This document shows, one piece after another, positions 46,403-57,926 of a DNA stretch of 64,000 nt. Location: contig QAOA01008374.1 of the NCBI GenBank assembly GCA_003255065.1, forward strand, positions 1-64,000, read 5' to 3'. The translations under genes and the position numbers were made by a program. The notes beneath the pieces are model-generated. The model made no database searches. It worked only from the letters and a program-made list of their open reading frames with translations, and was not told where the DNA came from. Source of the DNA: Cercis canadensis. Taxonomy: Eukaryota > Streptophyta > Magnoliopsida > Fabales > Fabaceae. Within the stretch, counting starts at the first letter, position 1. Every line of letters begins with the position of its first letter.

Positions 46403-46521
46403 CAATATTGCCATCATCCATACCCCTCCCAAATTTTCTTAAATCTTTTTTAAGTTTTTTTTTTTTTTTTTTTTTTTTTTTGCATTACTAAAATAATAGT
46501 ATACAAAAATGGTAATTATAG

Positions 46522-46952
46522 TTTGAGGAAATTATTGTTTGGTTCTAAAAGTTAGAGGAAACTATTTGGTTTTAAACAAAATGGTTTTTCAATTTGTTTA
46601 TTCTCATACCGTATGAAATATCCAAAATACCTAACCTGTGATGCTATATAGTTATTCTAATAACATGTGGTTAATCTTTGGTGCTATGTGATTATTATGT
46701 TCACCTATATAGTTATCATTTGATGTTATGTGATTATTATGCTCACATATATAATTATCATTTAGTATTATGTAGTTATTCTGTTCACATAAGTAGTTAT
46801 CTTGTTAAAAAATAAACGAAATAACCATATAACACCAATGACTAGTTTGGATATTCCATATGATATAGGAGGCACCAAATTAAAATTTCTCCATATTTGG
46901 AACCAAATGATCTATTCCTCTAACTTTTGAAATGAAACAATAATTTTCTCTA
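46522..46952. mobile_element. MITE with inverted arms and an internal minisatellite
   Basis: Left-arm text TTTGAGGAAATTATTGTTTG, AAAAGTTAGAGGAA and ATTTGGTT recurs inverted at about 46865-46952. Between the arms lies a diverged tandem repeat. No clear target duplication was found. Confidence 0.6.
46640..46805 (+). repeat. Diverged minisatellite, about 43-bp unit, nearly four copies
   Basis: Units of the form TGRTGYTATGTGATTATTATG followed by TCACNTATATAGTTATCAT repeat, increasingly diverged at both ends. Confidence 0.7.
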
Positions 46953-47071
46953 ATATTTTTAAGGATATTTATATATATATTTTAAATTTTTATGTGGTTG
47001 AAACCAAGGATCGAATTTTATAACTATGTTACCATAAAAAGAAAAAAGCACAAAAAAGAAAGTTGATAATT

Positions 47072-47384
47072 GGTAAATTGACTAATAAAATACACTTTAA
47101 CAAACTATTTACTAAAATTGAGTACTGTGCAAAGTATTTACCAAAATAGTGCACTTTTAATTATTTTATTCATGGGACACAGACAAGATGAGTCACACTA
47201 CTTTGTAAGTAGCGTGACTTCAAGGGTCATTTTGGTAACATAGTTGTAAAATTGGTAGCGTGACCAATTCCTCTGCATGTCTATCAATAATTTAATTAAA
47301 ATTGCTCCAAATCGGTAAATAGTTTCTAAACTACCTTATTTGTGTAAATAATTTGCAAAACTGATTTTTTTTAGTCATTTTACC
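47072..47384. mobile_element. Mutator-like MITE with perfect target duplication (313 bp)
   Basis: GGTAAATTGACTAA at the left end is inverted as TTAGTCATTTTACC at the right end. Inverted similarity continues inward (ACTATTTAC/GTAAATAGT). The 10-mer GTTGATAATT flanks both sides exactly (47062-47071 and 47385-47394). Confidence 0.8.
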
Positions 47385-47394
47385 GTTGATAATT

Positions 47395-48644
47395 ATTTCA
47401 CTTAATTTGATTCTGAAATCTTCCAATTTATAACTGCTTAGTATGCAAACTAGTGCTTCCCTATTTGGGTCCACGGTTACATGCCTTAACAAGGCTTTAT
47501 ACAACACTCAATTGCTGTCTGAAGAAACCCTCGACAGAGTTATGGCTATTAGTTGTCTTGCTTTGAAATTTGGTAGAGTAGAAGTGAGATTTAGGAGAGT
47601 AAAAATATAAAAGAAGAAACAAAGACAATATTAATAAAACTTCTCACACTTTCAGGCATAAGTGCTTCTTCAATTTGTATTGGATCGCCCGCTACTTGTT
47701 AATCTTGAACGAATGAAGTAGGGACACAGTTATCAGAAGTGACTTAAGTTACAAGTTTTAACCTCTCTCGTTAATCTAGAAGTATGATCTGAATCTAGTA
47801 CTGACATTGTTATTTGTTATGCAGCTTAATGCTACGGCTGAGCATGTGGGAGAAACAGTTTTAACCCTTTCATTTTTTCTTTTTCTGCTTTAATTCTTGG
47901 GAAGATGAACCATTGGGAACAGATTTTGAAAAGGCCACTAGCACACTAAAATAAATAAAAGATTTATGCCATGTATAAAATATATAATTATTTTATTTAA
48001 TACGTACTTATCATGTTCAATAACTACATATTAAATAAAATAACAAAACAATTTACAAATGACAATTATATATAGCTTGAAGGGTCTAGTGGTCATTTTA
48101 CTGTGCTAGCAACTAACATAGAAATAAGTTCAACATCTATTACTTATGATTCTTTTCCCCTTGATTTTATTTCATGGTGGCATTTATGCCAGCAAGTGCT
48201 TAATTTTTGTTGTTGTTAATACTACGAGTATCTCTACTTTAAAAGTAATTGGTGCAAGACTATTCTCATTTGAGGGTTAAAGCAATTATGATTTCTCCTC
48301 TCTCAACAATGTTTTCAATGGATCTTGAACCTTTGACTATAGTCAAGTGCACACCCATGATTCAATTTTGCTACCAGTTGAACCAAGAACTTGTTAGTTA
48401 GTGAGTGCTTAATTGGTTTAGTAGTAATAAACTCAAATTCTTTGCCCACGTAAGCCATGCTTTTGGTTCTAGTGCGGCCTCACCTATATCTTAATTTTTT
48501 GTGCATCACAAAAAATTGGTGGCATTTGTACGGTTATATATAATATCTGCCAGAGTTATTGAGGTAGCATTCTTTTTCCTCAACAGGTAAATGATATTTG
48601 TTATTAAGTCATAAACAAGTACAAAGAGGGAACAATAAACATCA
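47395..48644. other. Intergenic, nothing recognised
   Basis: No coding region was identified. A less AT-rich patch (47450-47600) has an open stretch but no recognisable family. Confidence 0.5.
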
Positions 48645-48655
48645 AAATCGCCTTA

Positions 48656-48749
48656 GTAGGTAAAACCTAAACAACTAGTAGCCGAGTGATATACTTCTTA
48701 GGACACGTGGATTTTATGTTCGAACATAGAGTAGCCAAAGTACCAAAAG
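48656..48749 (+). mobile_element. SINE, short A-rich end
   Basis: It has an A-box-like TAGCCGAGTGAT, a B-box-like ATGTTCGAACATAG and an end AAAGTACCAAAAGA. Flanking 11-mers AAATCGCCTTA (48645-48655) and AAATTGCCTTA (48750-48760) match at 10 of 11 positions. Confidence 0.72.
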
Positions 48750-48760
48750 AAATTGCCTTA

Positions 48761-49384
48761 ATTAGTAGAAGACTAACAACACTTCTTACTAAGAAGAAGG
48801 TTTAGAGACTAAACAACTTAATTACAACAAATTAACATGGAAACCTTAGATAGACTCTGAGCTATTTCATTCAAAGGACAGTTCTTTTATAGATATGCAC
48901 TAGCTTCTTTACATCCCTGATTACTTGACCTTTGATTGCTTGAACCACAGAAATCCTAGAATGATTTACCCATATCTCTTGCATCATTATGTAAAGAGTA
49001 GCACAGTTCACAAGCATATATTAGAGATAGAGACGATGTTCCAACTAAACTGAAATTACCATTCAAGAGCTCTCCATCAAGGTTGTTGCGTCAATAACCT
49101 CTCTTTCCCAACTTAACTTTGATTGCAATTTAGACTCTCGATCCAACTGATGTTGAGGCATACTCCACTTTGTCTTAGTCGTCCATCATCTTGAAATTGA
49201 ACCCCCACACCACACTCCTCTTGATAGCCAATGGAAATGTTACTGCAAAATACACACTTATGCACCTAGAGATGATTGAACACAAGGAAAGTCCTAGAGA
49301 CGGCAGCACCATGCCTGATTTTTTTTTTTTTTTGTTTAAGAAAAACCCTAGATTGATTAACGTTCGCACTATCATTATTTTAAT
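48761..49384. other. Intergenic between two SINEs
   Basis: The stretch 48840-49200 is less AT-rich but I could not assign it to a gene or transposon. The overlapping short frames at 49175-49400 have no family match. Confidence 0.4.
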
Positions 49385-49396
49385 ATCCTTCAATAT

Positions 49397-49502
49397 ATGA
49401 TTAAACAGTTTGTGACTGAGTGGTACCTAGGTCATCCTGTAAGTGTGCATGTTCCATGTTCGAACCTTGAGTTGTAGTCAAAGTAAAAAAAAAAAAAAAA
49501 AA
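49397..49502 (+). mobile_element. SINE with poly-A tail
   Basis: It has GTGACTGAGTGGTACC (A-box-like), CATGTTCGAACCTTGAG (B-box-like) and a tail of A's. Flanking 12-mers ATCCTTCAATAT (49385-49396) and ATCCCTCAATAT (49503-49514) match at 11 of 12 positions. Confidence 0.78.
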
Positions 49503-49679
49503 ATCCCTCAATATTAGATCTTCTTTGGATTTGTTTAAAAATAGTTTAACTTTTCAAAATCACTACCTTGTGGATTCTTGGAAAAGACATTTTCAAAAAA
49601 TGTTCAGATTTTTTATTTGTGAATGGCAGCATGGATTAGGTTTAAATATTAAAATTCATGCAAATTATTTGTTACACTT

Positions 49680-49790
49680 GACTGTTCTTAAGAATTATTG
49701 AACGCTAAGTGCTGAAACGTGGAAGTCCTAAGTTCAATTATCATTAAGAATGGCTGAGATCAAATTTAGGGGATCAGATAACTGTAATTT
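49680..49790 (+). repeat. Local duplicate of the site now split by the 50723-51996 element
   Basis: CTTAAGAATTATTGAACGC and then GTGGAAGTCCTAAGTTCAAT match 50699-50719 and 52014-52034 respectively. The duplicate therefore resembles the uninterrupted sequence. Confidence 0.65.
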
Positions 49791-50713
49791 ACCCTTTTCA
49801 ACTTTATCTCATGTGAGGTTTATCTCAAATGTTTAAAAATATGCAAAAGACACTAATGTGTTTTCAAATTGTGTAACTTACCCCATTTTAATTACAGCAT
49901 TAAAATTTGGATGAAAAATCACATGTACACATCATGTGACAGTAATTAATTGCTGCCTAAACCCATAACTCTAAAATTAAAGCTAATGAGTAATTGATTA
50001 GAGATAAAATTGGTACTCATGAGTGGCACACGTGACCAACTTCTCCATCTGAGCGCACCCTGTCATTGTGCGAGCCCTGCGAAAGGAAGTTGAGCAGCCA
50101 TGGTTGATTTCTTTGGTTTTCACCCATAACCAAGCATTACATACTCTTCATCTTTTCAGATTTTGTGCTCTACCTCTCGATCTAAGCGAGAAAAAACCAC
50201 ATCCAAATTGTGTCGTCGCCACCACCATTTCCCTCAGTTATCCAAATTGAACGTATTGTCCGCACTGGAGTTTCCACAACGGCGAGCCAGAGCAAGTTCT
50301 TCACTCTCTTTGTAGAAAGTGAACTCATTTATTTGCAAAATAGAGTGTGTGGTTTTGATGGGTTTTGAATCATTGTTGAAAAAGAACATGCTCTGTGAAC
50401 TGACTAAGCAGTGGTTCCGGTTCCAGATGCATGTTCCCTGTACGGACGTCTTCAGTCTTCTACTTTTGGAACTCATTCTAAGATGTTGTATCAATAGTGC
50501 AAGAAGGATTAGTTTCAGCTGAAAAATTCAATTTTTTCGTCCTCCCTAAAATCATAGAATTAGATTTTTGAAAAAAATAATTTAGAATGAGTTCTTAAAT
50601 CTGGAGTAAGCAAACTTTGATTGTAAAGTTTCTTCTCGAATGGGTATATGGCCAAAAATCTTCAACTTCATGTAAACTATCTGTTCCTCTTTACTATTCT
50701 TAAGAATTATTGA
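49791..50713. other. Intergenic, nothing recognised
   Basis: Several overlapping short open frames at 50068-50522 on both strands have no family match. The 3' part may belong to the same local duplication as 49680-49790. Confidence 0.45.
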
Positions 50714-51041
50714 ACACTAATGGCTCGTTTGGTGTACGGAACGAAAATCATGGAATCAAAATGGGAATGTAATGGGTTGGAATATAATAGTTACTCTCAT
50801 TTGATAGTTTAATGGTTTTATAGAATCAATATGAAATGGAATTAAAATAGTTGTGAAGGACACAAATATCCCTAATTTTGTAAAACTAACGAGGATATGT
50901 TGAAAAAAGAATGCATTAATTGCATAGAATGGAGGATGGAATGAGCAATACCACCTCTCAAGGTGGGAATCCTCATTCCCAATTCTATAGAATCATACCT
51001 AGAATTTACCATTCCATGCCTTATTTTGCTACAAAATATTA

Positions 51042-51931
51042 GGGCCTGTTAGCTTTAGAAAATGTTTCCATGTTTTCATTTTCTATTTTCATTTCCTGAA
51101 ATATATTTTTATTTTCACATTTTCATTTTTATAACATGTTTGCTGAACTTTTTCTATTTCCATTCCCAAACCATATCCTGTAACTTATCTTCTTCACATC
51201 AATCTTCCCTCTTACAAACACATTCTCCGGCCATGTGTCATTTCCCGAAGGCTTACTATCTAGCCAAACAAACCCTCTGGTGATGTTGGGCTTTCACCAT
51301 AGCTCAATGTAGTGGCGGCACATGTTCCCTGTCTTGGTGGAGCCACTGATTCCAAACCAAATGAGAGACATTCGTGGGCTCAGTGCTTGCTGGGGTGGCA
51401 GCGATGGTGCGGCATTGAACAAAATGTTTAAGAGTTGTATAATCATAACCAGAGGAATAATAGAAAGATGGGTGAGAGAGAAAGGTAAAAAATAGAGAGA
51501 GACAAGGGCAAAAGTGGAAACAATGAGACCAGCTTTGAGGAAGAAATAGAGAAAATCCTTTGTTTTGAAGGTGAGGAAGACGATGGATTTCCATGCCTTG
51601 AGAGTGTCTTGAATGGTTTTCACAATGGAAGAAGGCATTTCTGTTTCAATGGTGAAGAAATGAATTAGACCTTTCGAGAATGGAAGTGAGAGTGAGTAAG
51701 AGAGAGAGAGAGTTTAAAACTTGAATGCTGGTGAAAAAAAATGTTAATGGAATTGCAAAATTGCAACCGGTTAATTGTAAAAACACTGAAAACGTAAAAA
51801 AGACGTTTTCAGTTTACATTGTATTTTAGGAAATGAAAACATTTCTTATTTATTAAACAAAACATGTTTTGGAACTTGATTTATATTTTCATTGAAAATG
51901 AAAACGGAAAATGACTAAAACAAACAAACCC
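51042..51931. mobile_element. PIF/Harbinger-type element carrying a host gene fragment (890 bp)
   Basis: The outer ends read GGGCCTGTTAGCTTTAG and, inverted, GGGTTTGTTTGTTTTAG. TTA flanks both sides (51039-51041 and 51932-51934). This matches the GGGCCTGTTTG-type ends and TTA duplications of Tourist/PIF-Harbinger elements. Arms share TTTTCATTTTC-type text. No transposase is present. The interior holds a DUF604/fringe-like gene fragment on the minus strand. Confidence 0.78.
51163..51638 (-). pseudogene. Captured N-terminal part of a DUF604/fringe-related glycosyltransferase gene
   Basis: On the minus strand the ATG at 51638 starts MPSSIVKTIQDTLKAWK, a cytosolic tail, followed by a membrane anchor (FLYFFLKAGLIVSTFALVSL). 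After one frame change the sequence reads TTLKHFVQCRTIAATPASTE and PTNVSHLV. After a second it reads FGISGSTK and RRHYIELW-like RHYIELW, then a stop, then KPNITRGFVWLDSKPSG. This order (anchor, NISHIVFGIGGSSKTW, RRHYxELWW, KPNVTRGFVWLD) is that of plant fringe-related DUF604 Golgi proteins. At least two frame changes and one Trp-to-stop change kill it. It stops about 160 residues in, where transposon sequence begins. Family call is confident; the donor locus is unknown. Confidence 0.8.
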
Positions 51932-52315
51932 TTAGAATGCTCGTTCAATGGAATAGAGCATGGAATAAAATCACCATGCTGTATACCAAACCAGCACGTA
52001 AATGGTTCAACATGGAAGTCCTCAGTTCAATTACCATTCAGAATGGGTGAGACGAAATTTAGGGGAGCATGCATAGGCTAGCTCTTATTGTTTGGCCTCA
52101 TGGAGTCCAAAAAAAGATATTGTTTACTGAAAATGTTATGAAAGCTGCAATAAATTCATATGTATTAAAGTATTTCTAAGAAATTATTGTAGGCTGAGTA
52201 TCTAATCTAAACTTACAAAATCAATTATTATAAAGTTATACGAATAATAATTTAAAATAGAAAAAGATAACATTCTAAGAATTTTGAATAAGTCGTATAA
52301 TTATAAGATGAAAGC

Positions 52316-52922
52316 TGTTCGAAAAAAAATAATCCAAGGAATAGATGATGAAGTCAAAACCAGTAAAATATAAGATAAGAGAGAAAATAATCAAATAGTA
52401 TGTGCTTAAAACATGTATAATCACACTGTCCTTAAGACAACATTTGCCCCCACTAGTTGCTGTAGAGTTCTGGCAAATTTGGCTCTAAAATTTATCTAAG
52501 CACCTGGCTACAGTCAGCAATTTCTGGAGATTTCCTCAAGAACTATTCTAAATGATTTCTAGGAAGTTCATGGAGAATAGGTTGTGCATAGGTATCTTTT
52601 CTTTTCTTTCTTTCATTTTTTTTTTTCTGTCTCTTGGTTCTTCTTATTTATAGAAGAATTCATAACCTTTCCAAAGAAATATGATTGTTCAAAACCTGAC
52701 CCTTCAATTTAGAAAGGTAAAAGATATATCTATTCACTATGTAAAAGAATGAGATACATCTATTCGTTTTAAATGAATAGACACATCTCTCCTCTTGAAT
52801 AGACACATCCCTTTACTTGAAGAGACACAATTCTTCATATACTTGAAGAGATACAACTCTTCATGATTATTCACACAAACTAACACTTGAATATTTACAA
52901 ACTAACTTTAATTTTTCTAACA
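52316..52922. repeat. Possible solo LTR
   Basis: A block beginning TGTTCGAAAA and ending TTTTTCTAACA contains CACACTGTCCTTAAGACAAC and TTATTTATAGAAG, which resemble in order the LTRs at 16498 and 20014. No convincing target duplication was found. Confidence 0.35.
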
Positions 52923-53564
52923 AAGGTAGCATGCCGTAGTTCGAAGAAATACATAATACGTTAATAAACACGATTGCTTTAAAGACAGACAACAATTCAC
53001 AACTATTCAACCAAGGAAATTTTGACAGAGATTTTTCACAAATTCAAAGATTTTTGTTAGATAAAATAAAGGGGCATGAACCACTTATTTATACAATGGT
53101 ATTTATAAGTTCACATCATTTTTATCAATTTGATCTATAACTCATTATGGCTAAATATCATTCTCCTGTAAGAAACAAGAGCAAAAGCTTATCTTAGAAT
53201 GCCATGCTAAATTTAGCCTCATATATTTGATAAAAGTGTTAGAGTTATTTTTGGATTTAAATTTGATCCACTATTAGTGTAAAATTATATACACTATCAT
53301 CTAATAGAAAAGTGTCACAACATTAAAAAAAAAAAAAGTAAGATCTTTTACTAACAATAAATTATTTTAATAGTTATTTTTATACATGGTAACACGCAAT
53401 TGGGTGACTGTGTAATTTTTCTATTTTTTTTTTAACATTTTTGGTAGATCAAAATGAAATCCTTTATCTTTTGGTAAGAAAGTTATAACAAAAGGATATT
53501 CAGATAAATGAAAACGATCAAAATCAACCATTCCATGCATTAATAACAAGAAAATTAGAAAAAT
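52923..53564. other. Intergenic, nothing recognised
   Basis: AT-rich. No coding region or element ends were found. Confidence 0.5.
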
Positions 53565-53716
53565 ACTTGATAGCCAAAATTTTGTTGTCAGAATGGTGTA
53601 GACTTATAACTATCATTGGATAAATATGTGGTCCTGGTCACTTTGTTTCATCCAACAACCACTTCATATTTTGGCCAGATTCTAACAATTTTTTTTTTTT
53701 TGGGTTATATAGCATT
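53565..53716. repeat. Dispersed repeat, inverted partner of 46287-46402
   Basis: It shares TTTCATCCAACAACCAC, CAAAATTTTG and the terminal GCATTACTC-type text, in opposite orientation. Confidence 0.5.
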
Positions 53717-53730
53717 ACTCAGAAAATTAA

Positions 53731-53837
53731 TCAAATAACTTGTAGTTGAGTGGTAGTGAGATTATCTTTGGGCTTTGTGACTTTTGTATTCAAATCTATA
53801 GTTTTAGCAAAAAATACAAACAAAAAAAAAAAAATCA
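53731..53837 (+). mobile_element. SINE with A-rich tail
   Basis: It has TGTAGTTGAGTGGTAGTG (A-box-like), TGTATTCAAATCTATAG (degenerate B-box) and an A-rich tail. Exact 10-mer AGAAAATTAA flanks at 53721-53730 and 53838-53847. Confidence 0.75.
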
Positions 53838-53847
53838 AGAAAATTAA

Positions 53848-54369
53848 ATAGTTTCTTACATATACCCAGTTAGATGGAAGAAGAGATAAAATTTTCTTTC
53901 TTGGCCACGAAGAATAGATAAGTTTTAATATCTAAGTATAGTTAGATTTAATAATATAAGTAATACTAGCAGAGATCATTGTAGCAGAATAAAGCTATTA
54001 ATACTATTCAAACTCTATTCTGGTGAATCAAATATACATACACATATAATTTATATATTAAGTAAAAAGAAGCACGATAAAATCCTAAGTCAATCAAATT
54101 CCGATCATTGATAAATTATTGAAAATCAGAAAACTGAGAAGGATCATACACCTCTCCTTCTCTAAAGAGAAAAGCATACGATTAAAATCAACGCATATTA
54201 GCACCTGATTAACCAACTAAGCCATGAAATTGCTGTCTCCAACGGATACTTGATCAATGGTGCGAAACTTAGAATTCTTTTGACTTAGTTTCAAAGTTAT
54301 AAAAATTTATTGGTAAAGTATTCAACGTGAGCTATGCCTTTGGTTCTTGCACAGTCAAGCTAGAAATTT
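53848..54369. other. Intergenic, nothing recognised
   Basis: No gene or element ends were recognised. Confidence 0.5.
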
Positions 54370-54372
54370 TTA

Positions 54373-55011
54373 GCGTGTGTTTGGATGGATTATTTCAACA
54401 ATTCAGCAGCTTTTTTACACTTATAATCAATTATGTGGGTTAAAATGTGTGTTTGGATAAAAAATGAGAACAACTTTTCATATATCTCAATGCACTCAAC
54501 AGTTTTTTCACATAAGTTCCCCCACCCAGGCATCTGATTATGGATTAATTGCTTATTTTACCTTTGTCTCCCCTTTTTACCTAATTGTCCTTATTCAATA
54601 CTTTAGTTCTAATGGTCAAGCAAATCTCGAGCTAGCTTTTGTGTACTGAGACTAAGTCTCTCCTTCGGAAATTTTAAGGGTACATCTCCTATATCGGTGT
54701 GGTGCATTTAGAGGAAAACTTACCCTAGATACTGGTCCCAAAATTTAAACTTTGATTCACTTGGATGAACATATTATGTCATTACTACCAGGTGAAAACA
54801 AAATATTTATTACACCACAAAATTACTTTATATACTTTTTGATAATTTGACATTTAAAATCATTTTCTTCATGTAATCAAAACAAAAACTAATTATTAAT
54901 TATAAAATAATGTTTGAACTAACATATCAAAATATAAATAGATTCTGCCACAATTTTTTTTTTTCATAATTGATAACATAATATATTATTTCTAAGTTAA
55001 TCCAAACAAAG
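54373..55011. mobile_element. MITE with TGTTTGGAT ends, second copy, containing an insert
   Basis: The ends TGTTTGGATG (54378) and inverted TGTTTGGATTAAC (near 55008) are flanked by TTA on both sides (54370-54372 and 55012-55014). The first 240 bp match the MITE at 38978-39397 in inverted orientation. An unrelated piece of about 190 bp (about 54615-54805) is inserted in it. Confidence 0.68.
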
Positions 55012-55014
55012 TTA

Positions 55015-57913
55015 ATTAAGCAACAAAATTACTGTCTTCTAATGTAGCCATCCCTGCTAGCATAAACTCCAATAACACCATAAAAGAATTGAGAACTTAT
55101 ACCTTCATGCATATCACTTTTATTTCATATGCAACAAGTTATACGTTGCTTTTTTTTTTTTTTTNATTATTAAATTTAAAATAAATTTACATATGTAATT
55201 AACTTTTTAAAATACGCGGAAAACATGTGTATATTGAATTAGTATTGGGAAAAAGCACTCACGATATTCTATGAAAAAATAAAAGTGATCTTATAATAAA
55301 AAGTAGAAGTAATTCTATAATAATCAAATTTTGTTTAGATTATATTAGAAAAAATCACTTTTAGGCGTCAATCTACTAAAAAGGGTATATATGAAAAGCA
55401 GTTTTAAATATTATTTTGTATGAGGGTAAAATAAACAAATATGATGAACAAGATCATGCAATTTTATCAAACAACAAGTTTACAATCTCAAAATCTATTT
55501 TACATCATGAGAAACAATTTTAGAGGGAAGAAAAAAAAAAGCTAAACCAAACATCCTACATTGATCTATTTTATGATGAACAGATTTTATATTTAAAATG
55601 AACTTAGAATGATTTATATTTGATGAGTATATAACTAATAAAACAATTTAACTGCTCCAGGCCAAAATTTAGAATTTGAGAAACTCATAGATGATTATTT
55701 CCATTTCCATAACCAACAATAAAATGGGAATTATTGATTCAAATAATAAATAAAAACAACCAATAAAAAAGGATACATAGGTTGCTTCAAAATTAAGATA
55801 CGAATATCATATAAAATATTTCTTAAGATTAAGTGCATGAATTCTAAGAACACAAATAATTTAAATCCCTTTGTTTATTGTTTCACTCCATCAATTTTCC
55901 ACCAAAAATTGAGTCAACTTGGCTGAAAGCTGGCATCTATAATTTGATGTATGGCCCAAGGAGGAACATCCATGATGTAACATGTTCATGCACCTGATGT
56001 TAAGAAGCTATTTGACATGTTGCATCCGAGGTAGGCTGCTAAAAACAGGTAACCAGATAATTCTGATTAGTCTAAAATCATACTTTAAACCTAGAAAGAT
56101 AGGAGTCCTTCTCTATTTATACTCTATTTTGAATTGAGATTTGCTATGTTACCACTCTCTAAAGAGGGGTAACACTACCATTTCCCTCAACTTTTGATTT
56201 GGACAAAAACAACCATTGTTTTAAGGCTCATTATAAAACTCTTGCAAATCCAATGTGACCCATATGAGTCAAAACAATTAAATATTTGCAAAGCTGCATC
56301 AGTTGGGCCAGAAAAGAAAAGTTCTATTCCCCTTGAACTTTTTTTTTTTTTTTAAACTTTTTGTTTGGTCTAATTTATGCCATTAGTGCTAGTGCTTAAT
56401 TATTTTGGCTCACATTCATTTACTATGATTCACAAGAGCTTCACAATTAGTCCAAAAATCGAGACTAAATCGGTCCAAATTTAAAGTTTTGAAGTACACT
56501 CAACACAATTAGTCTAGGAATTTCTAAAAAAGGTTGAGGTTCCAGGCTTAAATCTCCACCCCTATATGGCTATATCTCTAGCTAAAAAATCTAGTTCTAT
56601 CTATCTAATGACAAAAAAAAANAAAAAAAAAAAAAAAAGCATACATAAATGTGACTCTAAATAGTTTGTAAATAACAATATCCAAAAACTAATGATATTA
56701 AAAAAAATAAAGGAGAGGCCTCATGTATTTCTGTAGTTTTAATAGATCTTCTCAATCTCAGAATTGAGGGCTTTCACTTTCAAACAGTTCTAAACACCGA
56801 TTTGATCACTCACACTTTATCGAAACAGTTGGCACAACTTGACTTTTATTAAATTTACATTTAAGTTGTATCGACAATAGCTTAAGTTGATTTACTAAAA
56901 TTTAAATTGTGTTAGTGTGACACATTGTGAATCAAAATTGTATGTAAAATTAGTTAAAAGTGAGACATACATCACTTTAATTAAGGGCTAGCATATATAG
57001 ATAGAACCTCCCCAGAAATTGACATGCAAGGTCACGAACTCCATAGGGAAGAGGGATAATAAATCACAAAAAACAGAAAGAAAGCGTGCAATTGAATCAA
57101 GTAAAGTAATTTGAAACCCTTTAAGGTCATACCCTCATGTGCAAGCCCCAGCCATGGCGACTGCGTCTGATCAAACTGTTTTTATTAACATTAAAGATCA
57201 AACCCAATTTTTGTTAAAGTTGATATGATTGTCAATAATTTAGATATAAAATTGTCCATCAAGAAGAGTTTCATTATTATAAAATTTTGGCCGCCCAATC
57301 AAACGCGAAAATCCCAAGAAGTTTCAGCAGCTGTTTTTCCAAGCCTTGCTTTAAGAACAATCAAATATCCCATAATTATATTGTTTTAAATTTCTTGGGA
57401 TCATTTACTGATTTAAATAGTTCCTGAAAACTAGTTAAACTATTTTTATTGCAAAAGTTAGTCTACAGTCTTTTGACAAGCGCGTTAACTTTAATTTTTA
57501 TTGAAACTTGAACTTTATATATCAATCTAAAATATTCCATCTGTTGTTCATACATTCTTTTCTTCATTTAGAATTAGTCAAGTGATTAGGACAAATTACT
57601 GTTCTAAATTACTTCAACCTGAAGCCTAAGGTTCAGTATAAAAAGACTTGAGAAATAGTAGATATTATACCTCTCTCTTTCTCACCAAAACTAGTTAAAT
57701 ATGAGAGCAACTCAGCAAAAAATTTAAGTGTTGAGAATCATTTCATTCCAAGAGCTTAAACTATTAGGTAGAGTCTTAACAATGTTTTATATCTAATATC
57801 TTTTATTTTGGTGTCCATAATTTTTCTTTGGTATATTTTTATATCCTTAAGGCGCAGATTTAATTAGGCCCAATTTAGTGTGGTTTGATAAGAAAGCATG
57901 TGAACATTATTCC
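55015..57913. other. Intergenic, AT-rich, nothing recognised
   Basis: It contains poly-T and poly-A runs with undetermined bases at 55165 and 56622. No coding region was seen. Confidence 0.5.
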
Positions 57914-57926
57914 AAAGATTTAAGGT

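Larger units (their letters stand above)
50723..51996. mobile_element. hAT-type MITE, itself split by a PIF/Harbinger element
   Basis: The ends GCTCGTTTGGTGTACGG and, inverted, GCTGGTTTGGTATACAG face each other. Flanking 8-mers CACTAATG (50715-50722) and CGTAAATG (51997-52004) match at 6 of 8 positions. The MITE's own sequence is 50723-51041 plus 51932-51996. The interruption is the element at 51042-51931. Confidence 0.7.

Noticed and set aside
48674-48735. tRNA-like A- and B-box motifs
   Set aside because: No cloverleaf or anticodon arm can be drawn. The flanking duplications and A-rich end show that it is a SINE.
54615-54805. Insert of about 190 bp in the TGTTTGGAT MITE as a separate transposon
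   Set aside because: I found no inverted ends, poly-A tail or target duplication around it, so it is left unnamed.
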